A model generated the notes under the pieces. It searched no databases, was not told the origin of the DNA, and saw only the letters and a program-made list of their open reading frames with translations. The position numbers were made by a program, and so were the translations under genes. This document shows, one piece after another, positions 5,635 through 11,309 of a stretch of 12,241 nucleotides of DNA. Source of the stretch: JBAVQS01 sp049694275 (GTDB lineage: Bacteria > Chloroflexota > Anaerolineae > UBA4142 > SHND01); the NCBI GenBank assembly GCA_049694275.1, contig JBAVQS010000015.1:1-12241 (forward strand), written 5' to 3'. Within the stretch, counting starts at the first letter, position 1. Every line of letters starts with the position of its first letter.

Positions 5635-8097
5635 CTATTTAAAGTTGAGTTGTGGCGTTACATCGGACGTCTCTTCGACGTCAAGACGCTGGATAATCTC
5701 TTTTTCGTCCGGCGTGACGAGCACTTTGATGGTCGTGAAAAAGCCGTCGGGCATAACCAGCACACAATACCCACGCGGCCGGCGGCGCGAGCCGATCACC
5801 AGGTCAATCAGCGCGGGCTCGTACCCCTTTTCCATCAACATCTCGCGATCTTCAGGGCCCACCTGAAAATAGGCGGCGGTGCGGAATTTGCTCAGCGTGA
5901 CTCCCAGGTTGCTCCCCAACAGGTCGCGCAAGGTCTGGGTCGCCGCCGCAATCACCAGTTTGCGCTCGGCCCAGTCCTTGAACGCCTCCGCCACATAGTT
6001 CGCCGTCTCAGCAGCGCTCTCCCCCAACGGGCGATCCTTGGGCATCAGGCGGTGAATCTCGTCAATCACCAGCGCCGCCGGCGAATTGCGCTGCGGCAGC
6101 CACTCTTCATACAGAATGCGCATGAACGAGCGCAGGCAGGGATCATCCGCAATCGCATAGGGGCGCGTACCCTTGACCGGTTGATAGAGCACCGTGCGAT
6201 CGGAAAAGAGCGCCGCGCGGGCGAGTTCCTCGAACCGCAGCAGGTTATCCTCAGGATGGAGCACAATCCCGTTCACCTTCTCCATCGCCGCCGTCATCCG
6301 GGTCGAATATTTGAGGTTGATGGCAATAATCTTGTAATTCAACAACTGGAGGCGAAGCAGGAACCAGATAATCATCGTCGAGGTCTTGCCGCCGCCCTGG
6401 TCGCTGACAAAGAGGACCGGCCCGGTATCGGAGCGAAAGTCGGCATAGCGCAGCCCTTCCTTGCCCGGCATGACACTGCGGCCCAACAGGATGCGCCCCC
6501 GCGCGTCGGCAAGGTGGATATCACTCCCCTCCTCGTTCGCCAGGGTTGAGATCACGTCGGCGGTCAAGAGGCGTTGACCCGGCGTCCGGTGCGGCTGCGT
6601 TAACCAGTTAACGAATCGCGCCAGGCGGTCGACCCGCTTCGGCGCCGGGAGGAGCGGTAGCCACCGCGCCATTGAATCCTCGAGTGCGCGGTCCGTCAGC
6701 GGCGCCAGGTCAAGCGCAGTGAGATAGGATTGCGCCAGGTTCTGGTTGATCTGTGAGTCATGCTCGTTCCGCCCCCAGGTGATCAGATAAGTTTGTGTAT
6801 CAAAGAGATACTCGAGGCTCCGCCGGTCCTCAAGCCGATTGAGTATATCACGCAGGAAAGCCCCCTCTTTGGGACGCCCCAGCCCCGGCACTCGCGCGGC
6901 CAGCAGACGTCCGCGGATCTCCGTCGCCGACTTGTCGCGGGGAAGCGGGGTGAGCGTAACCGAAATCAGCCCGTCTACCGACTGGATGGCGCGCATCAGG
7001 GCATCCCGCGCCTCGACAAAGGGAGTATTGATCCGCAGCGCCATCAGCACATTGCGATCCATCTGGAGTTGTGCGCCGAAACGGAGCGACTCGGGCAAGT
7101 AACCGCGAAAGGCCCGCCGCGGCAGGTCTCCGCCATCGTTCAACGTCGCCTCTTGAATCTGCCCTAAAAAGCTCTCGCCGCGCAACAGCATTCGCAAAAG
7201 CGCCTCGGTCGAATACGCGCCCAACGGAGAAAGACCGAGATCCACCTGCGCCAGCCACTCGCGGATGCGATCTTCGAGCGGCGTCGGATAGACGATTCCG
7301 CTAATGATCACACGCGCCTTGCGCGCGCCCGATTCGGCCAGTTTGCGCAGCTCTTGCATATAACCGGTGGGCACGTGATCGGCGTCGCCGAGATCAAGTT
7401 GCCCCAAATGATAGTCGGTGATCCAGAACAGCTTGATCGACTGTCCCCCCTCCTCATGCTGGGCGAGATAGGCCATGAACTTGGTCAGCGTCTCGGCAAT
7501 ATCTACCGCCTTGAGCGCCGGCTTGTAACCGGTCCGGCCCATTGTAAGGATGGCAACCTTACTGCTGCCGCCATCCTGATCGACAATCTGCCCATCCTCC
7601 AAAATCTGCCGGACCTGGACACGTCCAGCCACGGTGTGCAGGTTCACTTTACCGCCCATCGTCTCGCGCCCGTCGATGGTCCAGAGGAGAATCGACAGCA
7701 TGAGCAAAAAAAGGGCGAATAACATCGAGAGCCGTAAGTCAAAGAGCCATAGGAGAAGCGTAACGAGCACTGCCCCCGCGACCAGACCGATTGCATAGTA
7801 CCGCTTGTTCGGTTCAGGCTTGACCTCAAGCGGCCGGAACAGCCACTGATAGAGCGAGCGGCCCCAGCCGACGGGAATCCGCCACTCACGGTAAAAACCC
7901 ATGAGCAAAAGGTACAGACCGAATGGACCAACCCAGGCGAGCCCGGCCCAATCGCGCAGACTAATCCAAACGAACATCAAGCCGACGAGGCTCAGGGTCA
8001 ATAGTTCGAGCCACGTCAGCCGTACGGTCGTGCGATAATTGAGAAAACTCCACAACCGCGTCAGGAAAATCTGACGGGGTTTTAGTTGCTTACGCAT
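5635..8097 (-). CDS. membrane-anchored P-loop ATPase, VirB4/HerA-like
   Basis: Of 820 aa, the first 145 hold about four membrane helices (roughly 28-47, 51-67, 102-119, 122-140) with a cytoplasmic loop; the rest is soluble. The C-terminal motor has a Walker A-like SDQGGGKTST (565-574; Lys571, Thr572; Ser instead of the usual Gly/Ala first), Walker B ALVIDEIHRL (675-684; Asp679, Glu680), a sensor-like AAATQTLRDL (717-726) and LSKFRTAAYFQVG with a candidate Arg finger (Arg739). This order and a long N-terminal domain (150-540) fit the FtsK/HerA/VirB4 class of pumping ATPases. VirB4 is the best guess given the neighbouring VirB2- and VirB6-like membrane proteins; a fused VirB3/PrgI-like membrane part would explain the N-terminus. 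HerA/DUF87 or a DNA-translocating FtsK-like protein are alternatives. The start is 1 base after the previous stop (TGAAATG), so translation is coupled. Confidence 0.75.
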   Translation of the reverse strand: MRKQLKPRQIFLTRLWSFLNYRTTVRLTWLELLTLSLVGLMFVWISLRDWAGLAWVGPFGLYLLLMGFYREWRIPVGWGRSLYQWLFRPLEVKPEPNKRYYAIGLVAGAVLVTLLLWLFDLRLSMLFALFLLMLSILLWTIDGRETMGGKVNLHTVAGRVQVRQILEDGQIVDQDGGSSKVAILTMGRTGYKPALKAVDIAETLTKFMAYLAQHEEGGQSIKLFWITDYHLGQLDLGDADHVPTGYMQELRKLAESGARKARVIISGIVYPTPLEDRIREWLAQVDLGLSPLGAYSTEALLRMLLRGESFLGQIQEATLNDGGDLPRRAFRGYLPESLRFGAQLQMDRNVLMALRINTPFVEARDALMRAIQSVDGLISVTLTPLPRDKSATEIRGRLLAARVPGLGRPKEGAFLRDILNRLEDRRSLEYLFDTQTYLITWGRNEHDSQINQNLAQSYLTALDLAPLTDRALEDSMARWLPLLPAPKRVDRLARFVNWLTQPHRTPGQRLLTADVISTLANEEGSDIHLADARGRILLGRSVMPGKEGLRYADFRSDTGPVLFVSDQGGGKTSTMIIWFLLRLQLLNYKIIAINLKYSTRMTAAMEKVNGIVLHPEDNLLRFEELARAALFSDRTVLYQPVKGTRPYAIADDPCLRSFMRILYEEWLPQRNSPAALVIDEIHRLMPKDRPLGESAAETANYVAEAFKDWAERKLVIAAATQTLRDLLGSNLGVTLSKFRTAAYFQVGPEDREMLMEKGYEPALIDLVIGSRRRPRGYCVLVMPDGFFTTIKVLVTPDEKEIIQRLDVEETSDVTPQLNFK

Positions 8098-8098
8098 T

Positions 8099-8362
8099 TC
8101 AAATGAGGTTCAATCCCTTTGGAAACATAAAACCTGTAGACGTAGACCAGCCAAGGCTCATTGGCAATCCAAATTGCTGTCTCAAGGTGTGAATGTATAA
8201 AACATCTTCATGTGTAGCTCGCCGATCTAGAATAATTACCCAATGATCTACACCCGTTCTACCAGGATAGAAATTGTATTCAAGTAGTTGCCCTAATGCT
8301 TCGCGAATTGCTTTCCTGGTCCCCATATCCTTTGAAATCTTGAGTTCAGCGCGATCAGCCAT
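8099..8362 (-). CDS. 87-aa PD-(D/E)XK nuclease-like fragment
   Basis: The start is 8362 rather than the frame opening at 8455, because GGAGG stands 5-6 bases upstream of this ATG. The protein begins MADRAELKIS, holding an E-x-K like that of PD-(D/E)XK nucleases, then TRKAIREALGQLLEYNFYP (15-33), a helix motif familiar from restriction-like and DUF3883-type nucleases, then HWVIILDRRATHEDVLYI and LRQQFGLPMSLGW. The first half of such a fold, with the upstream metal-binding Asp, is missing, so as it stands it should not be a working nuclease. It may be a truncated relic kept by its strong ribosome site, or a small partner protein. It lies 99 bases after the toxin gene and 1 base before the ATPase gene. 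The fold assignment is by eye. Confidence 0.6.
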   Translation of the reverse strand: MADRAELKISKDMGTRKAIREALGQLLEYNFYPGRTGVDHWVIILDRRATHEDVLYIHTLRQQFGLPMSLGWSTSTGFMFPKGLNLI

Positions 8363-8366
8363 AATG

Positions 8367-8372
8367 ACCTCC
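8367..8372 (-). promoter_or_regulatory. strong ribosome binding site deciding the start at 8362
   Basis: On the - strand GGAGGT is followed by CATT and the ATG at 8362. The longer reading frame upstream (to 8455) has no comparable site and its extra residues do not resemble the nuclease fold. Confidence 0.65.
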
Positions 8373-8461
8373 ACAAAACGAGACCATGATGATTGGGTTT
8401 CAATCGTACCGCTTTCCGCCGCGCCTCCGCGTGTAAAAACTCGCAGATCAATCACACGCGC

Positions 8462-8782
8462 TCAAGCATTGATGCGTATCACCTGGCCTACCTCTATCCT
8501 CTCAAGCGCTTTTATCACCCGAGGCATCAACGGTTCAAGTATATCAAAGCGATTGCTATGTGCACCGAGGACGATGATTGCAAGATTGATGCCTGTTAGA
8601 TTCTGCTGATAGACCAGATTCTTGTCGATCGTTATAAAAACGTCGAATTGACCAGCTGCCAACTGGAGGAGCTCGCCATTTTTCTTGCTCGCCCAGCCCT
8701 GCTCCGGTACGGTGATTACATCGTGTCCGGGCAGCAAGCGCTTTAGCCTTCTCGGCAGCGATTCATCCAATAGAATTCTCAT
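8462..8782 (-). CDS. DUF5615 PIN-like toxin
   Basis: The 106 aa match the DUF5615 PIN-like family. MRILLDESLPRRLK carries acidic Asp6/Glu7; GHDVITVPEQGWASKKNGELL (19-39) and FDVFITIDKNLVYQQNL (46-62) carry Asp53; AIIVLGAHSNR (68-78) follows. These acidic residues correspond to the metal-binding site of PIN RNases, so an RNA-cleaving toxin is predicted; the activity of DUF5615 members is little tested. It starts 4 bases after the stop of the DUF433 gene, in the usual antitoxin-then-toxin order. The length is complete and no residue appears lost. It sits inside a gene string otherwise made of membrane and ATPase components, so it may stabilise that region or may simply have been inserted there. 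Confidence 0.88.
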   Translation of the reverse strand: MRILLDESLPRRLKRLLPGHDVITVPEQGWASKKNGELLQLAAGQFDVFITIDKNLVYQQNLTGINLAIIVLGAHSNRFDILEPLMPRVIKALERIEVGQVIRINA

Positions 8783-8786
8783 CGCA

Positions 8787-9008
8787 TTAGGCCAGGAGCA
8801 ATTCTTTGGCCAGTTCTAGCACCTGCAAAGCTTGATCCCGGCTGACGGTCGGGAAATCATCCAAAAACTGGTCGAGACTATCTCCACCTTCGAGATAATC
8901 AATGAGGGTCTGAACGGGGACACGGGTTCCACGGAATACAGGCGTCCCCCCCAAAACCTCATTGGACCTTTGAATGACCTTTTCGTTCGGCTTGTCTTGC
9001 ACGTGCAT
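8787..9008 (-). CDS. DUF433 antitoxin
   Basis: The start at 9008 is preferred over the ATG at 9053: GAGGGAAG precedes it closely, and 73 aa is the normal DUF433 size. The core reads VLGGTPVFRGTRVPVQTLIDYLEGGDSLDQFLDDFP, the family signature (GGxPxxxGTRxPV, then a helix and 'dFP'), with the C-terminal DQALQVLELAKELL helix. DUF433 proteins have a helix-turn-helix-like fold and are the usual partner of DUF5615 toxins, binding the toxin and probably their own operator. Two perfect inverted repeats lie just upstream (9016-9032 and 9036-9057) and are candidates for that self-control. Confidence 0.88.
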   Translation of the reverse strand: MHVQDKPNEKVIQRSNEVLGGTPVFRGTRVPVQTLIDYLEGGDSLDQFLDDFPTVSRDQALQVLELAKELLLA

Positions 9009-9015
9009 ATCTTCC

Positions 9016-9032
9016 CTCGATTTCCAATCGAG
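9016..9032. promoter_or_regulatory. inverted repeat overlapping the DUF433 ribosome site
   Basis: CTCGATT (9016-9022) and AATCGAG (9026-9032) are a perfect 7-bp stem with a 3-base loop. In the - strand transcript its 3' arm ends in GAG, the first bases of the GAGGGAAG ribosome site of the antitoxin, so folding could limit ribosome access. As DNA it could be an operator half. Confidence 0.45.
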
Positions 9033-9035
9033 CAA

Positions 9036-9057
9036 GGATGTGATTCCCATCACATCC
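9036..9057. promoter_or_regulatory. perfect 9-bp inverted repeat upstream of the toxin-antitoxin pair
   Basis: GGATGTGAT (9036-9044) and ATCACATCC (9049-9057) are separated by 4 bases. The repeat lies 2 bases after the stop of the VirB6-like gene and 27 bases before the antitoxin start. It could be the autoregulatory operator of the pair, or a terminator or attenuator of the upstream gene; no T run follows. Confidence 0.5.
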
Positions 9058-9059
9058 AG

Positions 9060-10184
9060 CTACTCGTCCAACAGCCGCTTTCGCTCTTCGTCAATCTCCC
9101 TGGATCGCGCAGCCTCGGCGCCTGCCGGAAGCGAAGTCGCCGGCTCGACCGCGACGTCCGGGATCATGCCGTTCCAGGCGCGACCAGCTGCGTCGCGGAC
9201 CATGGCAAAGAGAACGCCGAGAAACTTCCAGGAGAGGACTACAATGAGCAATCCCGCCGGGAGCACCAACCACACCATACTCTTGAATACTTCGGAAGAG
9301 GCGACCGCCAGCACGATCAAAAGCAGCGTCACCTTGCCCACCATGTCGAGCCACGCCTCGAAAAAGCCCGAGATGACCTTGCCTGCGGTTTTGGGCTGTA
9401 CCCCTTCGAGCAGAACAGAGATCGGGATGAGCAATACGCCGAGCAGACGCCAGATCGCCATCGACAGCCCGCGATAGGCAAGCTGGATCAGAATGACAAG
9501 CGCCTCGACCATCGCCACCAGCAGCGCCAATACGGACAGAACCCCACCATTCGCTTGCAGCGCGGCAAGGACGCGCAAAATGGTGTCCAGAAAAGTCGCG
9601 CGCGCGAACATGGCATCGCCCGCCCCGCCGATCGCGGAGGCAATCGCGACTCCCAGTTCTGAAAGCCCCTGGGTAATCACCCCGAACGCCGCCAAAAAGA
9701 TCATCACCCCGACGACGAGAATAGTATAGAGGATCGGGTTGGGAATGGGACGCTCTTTCCAGATGTCGTAGATGAGAATTCCCAAATAGCCGAGAAGATA
9801 CAACGGCGTCAGCGCCAACAGATTGCTCGCCAGGGTTCCTGCGAACTCGTTCAAGCGGATGTTGGGATTTCCGAAATCGAGAAAGAACAGGTCTGCGCTC
9901 CCGTTGTTCAACAAGGCCCTGGCATCCTGCTGTGATTGTTGAAACAGCGCGTCGGCGCTGGTCGGCGGTTTTCCTTGTAGAATGTCTAGCACGAGCTGGC
10001 CCACGGCGAAAATCTTGCTCGCCGAGTCCAGCGGGTTCCCCTGCTGTCCGGGCGCGGGTGATGGGCCCGATACAGGTGTCGGCGCCGGGCCCTGCGCATA
10101 CGCGATCATAGAACTGCCCAGGGCGGCCAGCAACAAAAGGCCGGACAGTACGAGCAACAAGCGCAAGCTCAAATCGAATTTCAA
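9060..10184 (-). CDS. polytopic membrane protein with signal peptide, VirB6/TrbL-like
   Basis: The frame is open from 10226 with no clear ribosome site. TTG at 10184 is chosen because it gives a normal signal peptide (MKFDLSLRLL..., cleavage after AYA at residue 30); GTG 10199 or TTG 10226 are possible. Of 374 aa, 31-118 are an outer Pro/Gln-rich segment (QGPAPTPVSGPSPAPGQQG). About six membrane helices follow (near 119-139, 149-171, 213-237, 243-260, 283-298, 301-327), then a charged C-terminal tail (REIDEERKRLLDE). Signal peptide plus five to six helices and a long outer N-terminus is the plan of TrbL/VirB6 inner-membrane channel proteins of type IV secretion. Homology is inferred from topology and neighbours (small two-helix protein upstream, ATPase downstream), not from a diagnostic motif. 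The tandem repeat at 10234-10261 lies upstream of the start. Confidence 0.7.
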   Translation of the reverse strand: MKFDLSLRLLLVLSGLLLLAALGSSMIAYAQGPAPTPVSGPSPAPGQQGNPLDSASKIFAVGQLVLDILQGKPPTSADALFQQSQQDARALLNNGSADLFFLDFGNPNIRLNEFAGTLASNLLALTPLYLLGYLGILIYDIWKERPIPNPILYTILVVGVMIFLAAFGVITQGLSELGVAIASAIGGAGDAMFARATFLDTILRVLAALQANGGVLSVLALLVAMVEALVILIQLAYRGLSMAIWRLLGVLLIPISVLLEGVQPKTAGKVISGFFEAWLDMVGKVTLLLIVLAVASSEVFKSMVWLVLPAGLLIVVLSWKFLGVLFAMVRDAAGRAWNGMIPDVAVEPATSLPAGAEAARSREIDEERKRLLDE

Positions 10185-10233
10185 GTTTGATCGGGGCACA
10201 ACCCACAGAACGCAGATTACGGACAACCTTAGA

Positions 10234-10261
10234 GCCTGGAACCTGTGGCCTGGAACCTGTG
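10234..10261. repeat. 14-bp tandem direct repeat, two exact units
   Basis: GCCTGGAACCTGTG occurs at 10234-10247 and again at 10248-10261. The pair fills the spacer between the stop of the two-helix protein gene (10267) and the start of the VirB6-like gene. It may be a small microsatellite-like expansion; no function is evident. Confidence 0.6.
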
Positions 10262-10266
10262 ATCTG

Positions 10267-10584
10267 CTACTTACCTAAAAGCCAATCGAAAAAGCCGCGC
10301 GCCGCGCCGGGCGCATTCTGCTGCGCCACATCCCGCCCGACGCTGACGAACTGGAACACAAACCCGGTAAAGAGCGCTACAAAAAGCGAGATCACGAGCA
10401 GGCGCACCAGGTTACGAATCTGGCGCTTGCCTTCGACGCTGTCGGTGTATTCGTCGCCGCGCACAAAAAAGAGCCAGCCCAGACGCGCGAGAAAATAAAT
10501 GGCAAGCAAGGAGAACAGGACAAAGATCAGCGTCAACGGCGCGCCGAAATTGCCATGCAGGATCTGATCAATAATACCTGGCAT
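10267..10584 (-). CDS. 105-aa two-helix membrane protein, VirB2/TrbC-like topology
   Basis: The start at 10584 is fixed by AGGAGG 8 bases upstream; the frame extends to 10755 but the extra residues overlap the promoter and look random. The protein begins MPGIIDQILHGNF, has a membrane helix at about 16-42 (APLTLIFVLFSLLAIYFLAR...), a charged loop (RGDEYTDSVEGKRQIRN), a second helix at about 60-82 (LVRLLVISLFVALFTGFVF), and an Ala/Gly-rich tail. Two helices with a short charged loop match the plan of VirB2/TrbC pilins or PrgI-like small subunits, but it lacks a cleaved signal sequence, so it need not be a pilin. It is the first gene of the - strand string and has the strongest promoter in the window. 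Function is inferred from order alone. Confidence 0.65.
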   Translation of the reverse strand: MPGIIDQILHGNFGAPLTLIFVLFSLLAIYFLARLGWLFFVRGDEYTDSVEGKRQIRNLVRLLVISLFVALFTGFVFQFVSVGRDVAQQNAPGAARGFFDWLLGK

Positions 10585-10638
10585 TCCAAAATCCTCCTGA
10601 TCAAGGAATAGATGAGGTCGAACAAATATTCTGACGAA

Positions 10639-10667
10639 ATTATAATGCCCGCTTGCGGCCTTGTCAA
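10639..10667 (-). promoter_or_regulatory. consensus sigma-70-type promoter of the leftward gene string
   Basis: On the - strand TTGACA (10667-10662) and TATAAT (10644-10639) are separated by 17 bases, an exact match to the consensus. The start of transcription is expected near 10632, giving a leader of about 48 bases before the ATG at 10584. The spacer contains CCGC-TT-GCGG. Confidence 0.85.
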
Positions 10668-10686
10668 TTGATTCTCTATCGATTGA
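10664..10686. promoter_or_regulatory. imperfect palindrome overlapping the -35: candidate operator
   Basis: TCAATTGAT (10664-10672) and ATCGATTGA (10678-10686) are inverted arms with 8 of 9 positions matching around a 5-base centre. The left arm covers part of the -35 (10662-10667) of the leftward promoter. The site also lies upstream of the -10-like element for the rightward genes, so one bound regulator could affect both directions. No regulator gene is seen in the window. Confidence 0.45.
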
Positions 10687-10694
10687 ACCGGGAT

Positions 10695-10704
10695 GTGATA
10701 AAAT
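10695..10704 (+). promoter_or_regulatory. possible extended -10 for the SIS/ROK genes
   Basis: TGTGATAAAAT (from 10694) resembles an extended -10, with TAAAAT at 10699-10704; no good -35 is seen. It is 43 bases before the ATG at 10747. Confidence 0.3.
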
Positions 10705-10746
10705 AGCTCTTTGGACGACCCAATTTCTTGAGAATCGAGAAAAATC

Positions 10747-11307
10747 ATGCACCATTCAGTCAACGAATATATGAGCACCCAGCTTGATATTATCGCCAGG
10801 ACGCCGCTCGACCGGATTCCTGAGATTCTGGCGCTCTTTCAAGAGGTGCGCAAGGAACGGCGCCACGTCTATGTTTTTGGCAATGGGGGCAGCGGGTCAA
10901 CGGCTTCGCACTTTGCCTGTGACCTGGGCAAGGGAACCGTGCGCGCGGACAAGCCGCGGTTCAAAGTGACGGCGCTCCAGGACAACCTGGCGATGTTCTC
11001 CGCTTATAGCAACGATATGGGGTATGACAAGGTGTTTGTCGAGCCCCTCATCACGCTCGCCGAGCCGGGCGATATTGCCATCGCTTTTAGCGGGAGCGGC
11101 AATTCGCCCAACGTGCTCCGCGCAATCGAGGAGGCAAACCAGCGGCACCTGCACACCATCGGTTTCTCTGGATTCCAGGGGGGCGCGCTCAAGGACCTGG
11201 CACAGTTTAGCGTCGTCGTTCCCTGCGATCAGATGGACCAGATCGAAGATGTGCATCTCATGCTGGCCCACGCCATCTGTCGCGCCTTTAAACTGGAACA
11301 CGAATAG
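10747..11307 (+). CDS. SIS-domain sugar-phosphate isomerase, GmhA-like
   Basis: The 186 aa belong to the SIS domain family near phosphoheptose isomerase (GmhA: sedoheptulose 7-phosphate to heptose 7-phosphate). VYVFGNGGSGSTASHFACDL (41-60) is the phosphate-binding loop and start of the active-site helix; AIAFSGSGNSPNVLRAI (111-127) is the second Ser-rich loop; IEDVHLMLAHAIC (166-178) is the closing helix. Against E. coli GmhA the catalytic Glu of HFAAEL is Asp59 and the Gln of RIQE is Glu167, while the catalytic His is kept (His175). The fold is clear but the substrate may differ; DiaA-like or N-acetyl-sugar-binding roles are alternatives. ATG 10747 is used because GAGAA precedes it; ATG 10771 has none. 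The ROK gene starts 2 bases after the stop, so sugar isomerisation and phosphorylation are probably linked. Confidence 0.85.
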   Translation: MHHSVNEYMSTQLDIIARTPLDRIPEILALFQEVRKERRHVYVFGNGGSGSTASHFACDLGKGTVRADKPRFKVTALQDNLAMFSAYSNDMGYDKVFVEPLITLAEPGDIAIAFSGSGNSPNVLRAIEEANQRHLHTIGFSGFQGGALKDLAQFSVVVPCDQMDQIEDVHLMLAHAICRAFKLEHE

Positions 11308-11309
11308 TA

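Noticed and set aside
4856..5866. 336-codon + strand frame
   Set aside because: Arg/Gly/Gln-rich low-complexity product lying opposite the TPT-linker gene and the end of the ATPase gene, which have clear domain structure and ribosome or coupling signals.
5650..6549. 299-codon + strand frame
   Set aside because: Antisense to the ATPase motor domain with its Walker motifs; the product is Arg/His/Gln-rich without any motif.
8832..9662. 276-codon + strand frame
   Set aside because: Antisense to DUF433 and the VirB6-like gene; charged, repetitive product typical of a shadow frame.
9091..10206. 371-codon - strand frame parallel to the VirB6-like gene
   Set aside because: Arg-rich product without hydrophobic helices; the overlapping frame has a signal peptide and six membrane helices.
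10234..10261. Possible start of a CRISPR array or attachment site
   Set aside because: Only two adjacent 14-base copies with no spacers, no cas genes and no integrase.
4892..10584. Complete integrative conjugative element
   Set aside because: No relaxase, coupling protein, integrase or att repeats are visible inside the window.
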